This document shows positions 6,749 through 10,908 of a DNA stretch of 10,908 nt, piece by piece (the stretch's first letter is position 1; each line of letters begins with the position of its first letter). Origin of the DNA: Ignavibacteria bacterium UBA5771 (GTDB lineage: Bacteria > Bacteroidota > Ignavibacteria > Kapaibacteriales > UBA2268); contig DIEP01000148.1 of the NCBI GenBank assembly GCA_002418685.1, forward strand, positions 1-10,908, given 5' to 3'. The position numbers and the translations under genes were made by a program. The notes under the pieces are model-generated. The model made no database searches. It was not told the origin of the DNA and saw nothing but the letters and a program-made list of their open reading frames with translations.

Positions 6749-8095
6749 TCAAAAGCCATATTCTAATAAAGTTTGCAGAATATCCTGCTCATAAGTATTA
6801 TGGCACTTCCCAAACCATTGATTATTTGGGACTAATACAAGCCGACCAAATGTGGGGGGATTTAAATAATCGAAATTTGAAGTGGCAAGAACTGTTTCCT
6901 CCTCAGGTCGAAATTCATTATCAATATCGTGGAGCTCAATTGTGCATGCAATTTGAAATATATTCTTAGAAAATTCAACAGGATCAATTCCAATTATTGT
7001 GAAAGGAATACGGATTTGCATATTATAACCATCTTTTATGATATTGGAACTTGTGCGAATATTGATTGTCGATATTTGTTGTAGCGAAGTGATATAATCA
7101 TTTGAAGAAACAGTAACAAATGACGGTATATCCACAAAATCCCCTGGTGCAAGCATAAAACTATAAATTCCCTTCGCTTGATTTGCAGGAAATATTAAAT
7201 TCGATCCCTTGATTTGATATGGCGATACATCTTTTCCTGCCATATTTGTGTTGAACCATACATTTACATAATCTCCTATACATGAATCGCATTTTTTGGG
7301 AATTATTTGATCATCATAAATATTAAAATTGAAATAGAGATACTCATCATCATAGACAGCGTAGACTTCGAAATTTGCATCTTTCGGTCCTTCCCAGAAA
7401 TAAGCGCCTTTTATAGCACTTTCGACTTTGTCAATCACAAGCTTATTCTGAAAACCTGTGTATATCAATCTTCCCCGATTATAAGCGGGTATAAGATAGT
7501 ATTCATTCCTATATTTTTCAAAATTTGTTTTATTTTCGGCAATAACTTCCTTAGATTTCAAATTTATATAATCAGTATTCTTATCAATTGTATAAAAATC
7601 GAATTTCTGTGAGGAAAATTCTTCGGAATTAATAAGCACACCTTTTTCAAAACGGTATCCATAATAATTCCAATTTGAAGGTCCAATCTTTTGAGTTATA
7701 TAGCAAGTGCCGTCTTTAATATTAGCGCCGACTTCCAACGGTAAATCAATGAAAGGGAATTCAAATTCGCCTACTTTGACAAAATATCCATACATATCAA
7801 CAAATAAAAAGGGATGTACTACATTTTTTTTCTCATTCAAAATTTTAATTGACACAGCAACATCATTATTGCCATCGCCCGAGAAATCGCCGACATCCAT
7901 TCCCCAAATCAGGTATTTATCATCATTTGGTAAATACTTCTTTATATCAAGTATCATTTCTTTATCGAAATATGCCTCAAAACGCTTTGAAAATTCAGGA
8001 AATGTTATACCTGATTGAGCAAATGCGGGACCAATGGACAAAATAAATAAAAGAAAAATGAAAGTAAATCGCAATTTGCTAATAATATTCTTCAT
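6749..8095 (-). CDS. Exported protein with C-terminal CBM9-like domain, function unknown
   Basis: The protein has 448 residues. A clear signal peptide covers residues 1-26 (KNIISKLRF, then a hydrophobic core, and AFA before QSG). Near the N-terminus GMDVGDFSGDGNNDVAV (65-81) looks like a single FG-GAP/VCBS-type calcium-binding motif. The C-terminal half (about 220-425) resembles a CBM9/DOMON-like beta-sandwich: VYDDEYLYFNFNIYDDQI (248-264), then DYVNVWFNTN, then DGYNMQIRIPFTIIGI (355-370). A CDSC pair (269-272) may form a disulfide. There is no T9SS tail, so a periplasmic or cell-surface location is likely. It ends 17 bp before atpZ, so it may be co-transcribed with the ATP synthase genes, although no functional link is evident. 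The substrate is unknown. Confidence 0.85.
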   Translation of the reverse strand: MKNIISKLRFTFIFLLFILSIGPAFAQSGITFPEFSKRFEAYFDKEMILDIKKYLPNDDKYLIWGMDVGDFSGDGNNDVAVSIKILNEKKNVVHPFLFVDMYGYFVKVGEFEFPFIDLPLEVGANIKDGTCYITQKIGPSNWNYYGYRFEKGVLINSEEFSSQKFDFYTIDKNTDYINLKSKEVIAENKTNFEKYRNEYYLIPAYNRGRLIYTGFQNKLVIDKVESAIKGAYFWEGPKDANFEVYAVYDDEYLYFNFNIYDDQIIPKKCDSCIGDYVNVWFNTNMAGKDVSPYQIKGSNLIFPANQAKGIYSFMLAPGDFVDIPSFVTVSSNDYITSLQQISTINIRTSSNIIKDGYNMQIRIPFTIIGIDPVEFSKNIFQIACTIELHDIDNEFRPEEETVLATSNFDYLNPPTFGRLVLVPNNQWFGKCHNTYEQDILQTLLEYGF

Positions 8096-8351
8096 TATTT
8101 AATTCATAAATTTAAAAATAATAGACTATTAAACACAAAGAAAGTTGTAATTGATTCCCGAAAAGTGCAAAATAGTGAATTTTATGAGATGCGACAGTTT
8201 TGTAATTCCATAGCAACAATTCACGAATTTTGCTAATTATAAAGTTTAATTTGCCCCGCCATTGCAAGCAAGTATTCTTGCGAAGTAATCTCATTACCTT
8301 TTCACACAGACCGAGACATCTGTGGCACTTCTGCTACTGCCACAACAATTT
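8096..8351. other. 256-bp intergenic region between the PfkB kinase and CBM9-like genes
   Basis: This AT-rich region holds one copy of the dispersed repeat (8261-8296) and a perfect hairpin, TGTGGCA/TGCCACA (8321-8327 and 8338-8344, 10-nt loop), just after the kinase stop. On the minus strand no T-run follows the hairpin, so it is at best a weak 3'-end structure for the kinase message. The region is the natural place for a promoter of the CBM9-like/atp transcription unit. I see only AT-rich matches to promoter boxes and none I would stand behind. A 60-codon open frame on the minus strand crosses the repeat and shows no sign of being a gene. Confidence 0.6.
8261..8296 (+). repeat. Single copy of the ATTGC...CTTGCGAAG dispersed repeat
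   Basis: This 36-bp segment matches 180-215 at 31 of 36 positions without gaps, including an exact core of 13 bases (TATTCTTGCGAAG). The unit itself is roughly palindromic (ATTGC...G(C/T)AAT). Here it stands alone, with no facing partner. The pattern resembles a class of short intergenic repeats with an ATTGCGA...GAAGCAATCT theme that I recall from many bacterial genomes. That family assignment is from memory and was not searched. Confidence 0.7.
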
Positions 8352-9347
8352 TTATTTAGTCCCGCCAATGATTTGATTCTTTATTTCATCATAATCGGCT
8401 GACATTCGTGCTCCCATCTGCGAAACCACCTTTGCTGCTGAAAGCGATGCCAAATGCCCAGCAAGCATCGGGTTCGCAAGACTTATAATTCCATAGAGAA
8501 ATACACCTGCAAACATATCTCCCGCTCCTGTTGCGTCGATTGGACTTGCGGGATAGCTTGGAATTTCATAAATATCTTGTCCCCATTTAATTATGGAACC
8601 TTTGCTGCCTTGAGTAATAATTGCATTATGAGTCATACTGAATAATTTGTCGATCGCTTTATCGGGCATGTCCTCCTTTGTAAAGGTTTTTGCCTCATTT
8701 TCATTGCAAAATATTAAATCACATAAAGGCAGAATCTCATTGATTTTATCAGAAAAATTTTCGGTGATAAAAACATCTGAGAAAGTTAAAGCAATTTTCG
8801 TATTATTCTTTTTGCATAATTCAAATGCTTTAAAAAGGGCATCAGTGCTATCCTTTTGTGAAAACATATAACCTTCTGCATAAAGCCACTCAGAACGAGC
8901 AATAAGATCTTCATTGATATGCTTAGGTGCAATATGGGATGTGGCGCCAAGGTAAGTGAGCATTGTCCTTTCAGAATCGGGTGAGATAAAAATAAAGCAT
9001 ATACCCGTTGGATAGGTATCAAGGAATTCAGTTTCAAGAGTTATTCCAAGTTCTTTGAATTCATTGGCATAAAATTTCCCGAAATCATCATTTCCAAGGA
9101 CAGTAATAAAACCACCTTTCCCGCCCATTTTGGAAAATGCAATGATCGAATTTGCTGCGGAGCCACCGCTCATTTGATGGAATTTATGCGTTTTGCTGTA
9201 TTCGATTAGCAATTTGAATTCTTCATCTGAAATTAAGCGCATCTCGCTTTTTTTTGCATTCAATCTTTCAAGTTCATCATCATTTATATAGAACTGAAGG
9301 TCTACCAATCCATTGCCCAGTGCGCAGAGTTGAATATCTTTTGTCAT
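8352..9347 (-). CDS. PfkB-family carbohydrate kinase (adenosine-kinase-like)
   Basis: The protein has 331 residues and is a cytosolic ribokinase-fold enzyme that transfers the ATP gamma-phosphate to a sugar or nucleoside hydroxyl. PfkB signature 1 lies at about 60-90: MSGGSAANSIIAFSKMGG, then GFITVLGNDDFG. Signature 2 is DATGAGDMFAGVFL (271-284), with catalytic base D277 and the anion-hole GAG. The segment FCNENEAKTF (213-222) is the usual NxxE region. The layout is closest to the adenosine kinase-like branch, which has a long lid between about 13 and 60. The substrate could also be another nucleoside or sugar. It begins 4 bp after the ddl stop, so the two are co-transcribed. It has no clear Shine-Dalgarno and probably depends on coupling. 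Confidence 0.88.
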   Translation of the reverse strand: MTKDIQLCALGNGLVDLQFYINDDELERLNAKKSEMRLISDEEFKLLIEYSKTHKFHQMSGGSAANSIIAFSKMGGKGGFITVLGNDDFGKFYANEFKELGITLETEFLDTYPTGICFIFISPDSERTMLTYLGATSHIAPKHINEDLIARSEWLYAEGYMFSQKDSTDALFKAFELCKKNNTKIALTFSDVFITENFSDKINEILPLCDLIFCNENEAKTFTKEDMPDKAIDKLFSMTHNAIITQGSKGSIIKWGQDIYEIPSYPASPIDATGAGDMFAGVFLYGIISLANPMLAGHLASLSAAKVVSQMGARMSADYDEIKNQIIGGTK

Positions 9348-9351
9348 TGTC

Positions 9352-10368
9352 TTATTTATTTAATGCTAAATTAATAATATTTTCGCACAAATCGGGGAAT
9401 TCGATGCCGACTTCTTTTGCAGCCATTGGAACAAGACTTGTCGTAGTAAATCCAGGGATTGTATTAAGCTCTAGCAGATATGGTTCATTTTCGGGAGTAA
9501 AGCGAAAATCAGCCCTTGCAAAGCCCCTTGCACCAATGATATTATTGGCAACCACAGCGATTGATTGCACGAATTCTTCAATATCCTCGCTCAAATCTGC
9601 GGGGCAAATATATTGGGTTCTTCCTTTTGTATATTTATGTTCATAATCATAAAATTTCTCTTCGGGAACAATTTCAATTACAGGCAATGCCTCACCACCA
9701 ATCAAGCCAACAGTTATTTCTCTACCCGGAATATATTTCTCAACTAAAACGGTATCTGAATATTTATGAGCCAATTGATAAGCTTTTTCTATTTCATCAA
9801 GATTGCCATTCATCACAATCGAAATACCAACGGAAGACCCTTGATCATTAGGCTTGAACACAATTTCATTGCCCAGTTCTTTCCTAATATCTTTGAATAT
9901 TTCGGGATCATCTGCATCATTCTCGCGTATCACTAACCATGGAGGTGTTAGTATTCCTGATGCTGCAAAAAGGTTTTTGGAAGTTGCTTTGTCCATTGAT
10001 AGGGCACTTGCTTTCACATTGCTACCTGTATAAGGAACACCACGCAATTCGAGAAGACTTTGAATAAGCCCGTCTTCGCCATATTTCCCGTGCAGAACGA
10101 TGAAGGCTATATCAATATCATTAAAGATTGGCAGGGCAATTGTGTCAATATAATTCTTTGTATGGAATCCTCGTAGTTCCTCATCGCTGGGAAGTTGCAT
10201 CATATCAGCGATTTCATCTTCTGCTTTTTGGTAATCATTGCCCAAGGCGGGGTCAATTGGTATAACTTTATGTCCTTTGGAGCGGAGAGCTTCCACAACT
10301 GCTTTTCCACCAACAATTGAGACATTTCTTTCGGGAGATATTCCTCCAAATAAAACGGCAATATTCAT
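9352..10368 (-). CDS. ddl: D-alanine--D-alanine ligase
   Basis: This is a cytosolic ATP-grasp enzyme that makes D-Ala-D-Ala for peptidoglycan precursors. It has 338 residues. The N-terminal motif is GGISPERNVS (8-17), with the conserved Glu at 13. HGKYGEDG (93-100) and PYTGS (112-116) follow. ATP-grasp elements include EIVFKPNDQGSSVGIS (168-183) and VEKYIPGREITVGLIG (209-224). The omega loop EKFYDYEHKY (237-246) has the Tyr typical of D-Ala rather than D-lactate or D-serine specificity. The metal site ARADF...LLELNTIPGFT (284-308) is complete. The ATG at 10368 is preceded by CAGGAATCAA, a good ribosome binding site. It probably heads the ddl-kinase transcription unit. Confidence 0.96.
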   Translation of the reverse strand: MNIAVLFGGISPERNVSIVGGKAVVEALRSKGHKVIPIDPALGNDYQKAEDEIADMMQLPSDEELRGFHTKNYIDTIALPIFNDIDIAFIVLHGKYGEDGLIQSLLELRGVPYTGSNVKASALSMDKATSKNLFAASGILTPPWLVIRENDADDPEIFKDIRKELGNEIVFKPNDQGSSVGISIVMNGNLDEIEKAYQLAHKYSDTVLVEKYIPGREITVGLIGGEALPVIEIVPEEKFYDYEHKYTKGRTQYICPADLSEDIEEFVQSIAVVANNIIGARGFARADFRFTPENEPYLLELNTIPGFTTTSLVPMAAKEVGIEFPDLCENIINLALNK

Positions 10369-10690
10369 TTGATTCCTGTTTTTTTATTTATTATATATAT
10401 TCTTCTCAATTTATAATTATGTCCTTCATTACAAATGCGCTTTTCCTTGTAAGAACAAATATTTCTTGAACTTTTGTAAGGAACACAGATCCGCGTTATC
10501 TATAAAACGTTTTTAGACGTGTGTTTACAAATAATATTTAAGTAATAACAAATACGGGTATTTGACGCTGGAGCATCGCATATTCTGAAACCATCTCTCC
10601 CCCTCTTCATAAGAGGGGGCAGGGGGGTGTTCCCCTCTCTTTTTCTTGCACACAGATTGGGATACCGGGAATCTGCCTTCTACAATTCTT
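10369..10690. other. 322-bp intergenic region upstream of ddl
   Basis: The stretch separates the permease 3' end from ddl and should hold the ddl promoter. The part next to ddl (10381-10430) is very AT-rich, and no promoter boxes stand out clearly. A 7-bp near-palindrome with a 2-nt centre, CAAATAC/GTATTTG, lies at 10549-10564 and could be an operator. A short direct repeat TTGTAAG(G)AACA occurs at 10447-10457 and 10474-10485. The GC-rich double hairpin at 10595-10640 is listed separately. A 66-codon minus-strand open frame through this GC-rich element is not gene-like. Confidence 0.6.
10595..10640. repeat. GC-rich double hairpin, terminator-like or dispersed repeat
   Basis: Arms 10599-10607 (CCCCCTCTT) and 10611-10619 are perfectly complementary around a 3-nt loop. 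A second hairpin, AGGGG/CCCCT (10621-10625 and 10632-10636), follows at once and is succeeded on the plus strand by CTCTTTTTC. An alternative stem pairs AGAGGGG (10612-10618) with CCCCTCT (10632-10638). The G/C-run composition contrasts sharply with the AT-rich surroundings. As a terminator it would work best on the plus strand, but the known neighbour ending here is on the minus strand. It may therefore be a mobile or dispersed repeat that also helps end the permease transcript. Confidence 0.6.
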
Positions 10691-10908
10691 TTACAATTTA
10701 ATTGGAAGCAAAACAAATTGCACACCCTGTTGATACAATCTTTTCTGAATTTCGAAGCTTGTATAATTATGCAAAACTCGATTCATTAGGGTATCTTTTT
10801 CAAAAACAAGTTGCCCACCAAAGAAAACAGAGTTAGGATATTTTTCACGAACCTTTGGTGATATATTTATTACTTCCTCGATGATATCTAATCCCGTCGA
10901 AGTAAAGC
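10691..10908 (-). CDS. 3' end of a probable APC-family permease (partial)
   Basis: The minus strand is open from the window edge to a TAA at 10693-10691, giving the last 71 residues of a protein that starts beyond the window. The tail contains REKYPNSVFFGGQLVFEKD, then NRVLHNYTSFEIQKRL and a final LPIKL. From memory this matches the conserved cytoplasmic end of large APC-superfamily (amino acid/polyamine-type) permeases, in which a soluble segment follows the membrane domain and ends in xRLLHNxTxFxIQRRL...ILPxxV. No membrane helix is visible in this piece, and the substrate is unknown. The frame and stop are clear; the family call is moderate. Confidence 0.6.
   Translation of the reverse strand, partial: FTSTGLDIIEEVINISPKVREKYPNSVFFGGQLVFEKDTLMNRVLHNYTSFEIQKRLYQQGVQFVLLPIKL

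Noticed and set aside
8112..8294. 60-codon minus-strand open frame after the PfkB kinase
   Set aside because: It starts inside the dispersed repeat, has no clear ribosome binding site or recognisable domain, and has irregular composition. It is better explained as repeat plus spacer.
8321..8344. TGTGGCA/TGCCACA hairpin as an intrinsic terminator of the PfkB kinase
   Set aside because: The stem is perfect, but the T-rich stretch lies on the kinase side, which is upstream in the direction of transcription. No U-tract follows on the minus strand.
10381..10480. Promoter boxes for ddl
   Set aside because: Several AT-rich matches to TAnnTTTG or TATAAT-like boxes exist, but none has a well-spaced upstream partner. 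In sequence this AT-rich such matches are expected by chance.
10525..10725. 66-codon minus-strand open frame upstream of ddl
   Set aside because: It overlaps the permease 3' end and runs through the GC-rich double hairpin. The product is low-complexity and not protein-like.

Overview
The window looks like chromosomal DNA of an AT-rich, Gram-negative member of the FCB group (Bacteroidota/Chlorobiota/Ignavibacteria/Kapabacteria-like). Three things suggest this. The gene cut off at the left edge ends in a type IX secretion (Por) C-terminal sorting domain. A heptose epimerase for LPS core is present. The ATP synthase operon lacks atpD and atpC, a split known in Chlorobi. The lineage call is an inference from gene content, not a phylogenetic placement.

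Almost everything is on the minus strand, so the genes read from high to low coordinates. At the right edge is the 3' end of a probable APC-family permease (10691-10908). A 322-bp intergenic region follows, with a GC-rich double hairpin. Then come ddl (D-Ala-D-Ala ligase) and, 4 bp later, a PfkB/adenosine-kinase-like sugar kinase. A second gap of 256 bp (8096-8351) carries a dispersed repeat and a hairpin.

The main block (8095-286) runs: exported CBM9-like protein, atpZ, a 3-TM AtpI-like protein, atpB (a), atpE (c), atpF (b), atpH (delta), atpA (alpha), hldD/rfaD (LPS heptose epimerase), atpG (gamma). Spacings are mostly a few bases to a few tens of bases, and atpA overlaps hldD by four bases, so this reads as one transcription unit. 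It makes the whole Fo sector and the delta, alpha and gamma subunits of F1. Beta and epsilon must be encoded elsewhere. The c subunit lacks the Na+-ligand pattern, so proton coupling is likely.

Between the convergent ends of atpG and the sorting-domain gene lies a palindrome built from two facing copies of a short repeat. A third copy is at 8261-8296. The most notable signals are: an apparent frameshift at a T8 tract that splits the signal peptide of atpB; an interleaved inverted-repeat structure (possible pseudoknot) between atpE and atpF; and hldD inserted between atpA and atpG.
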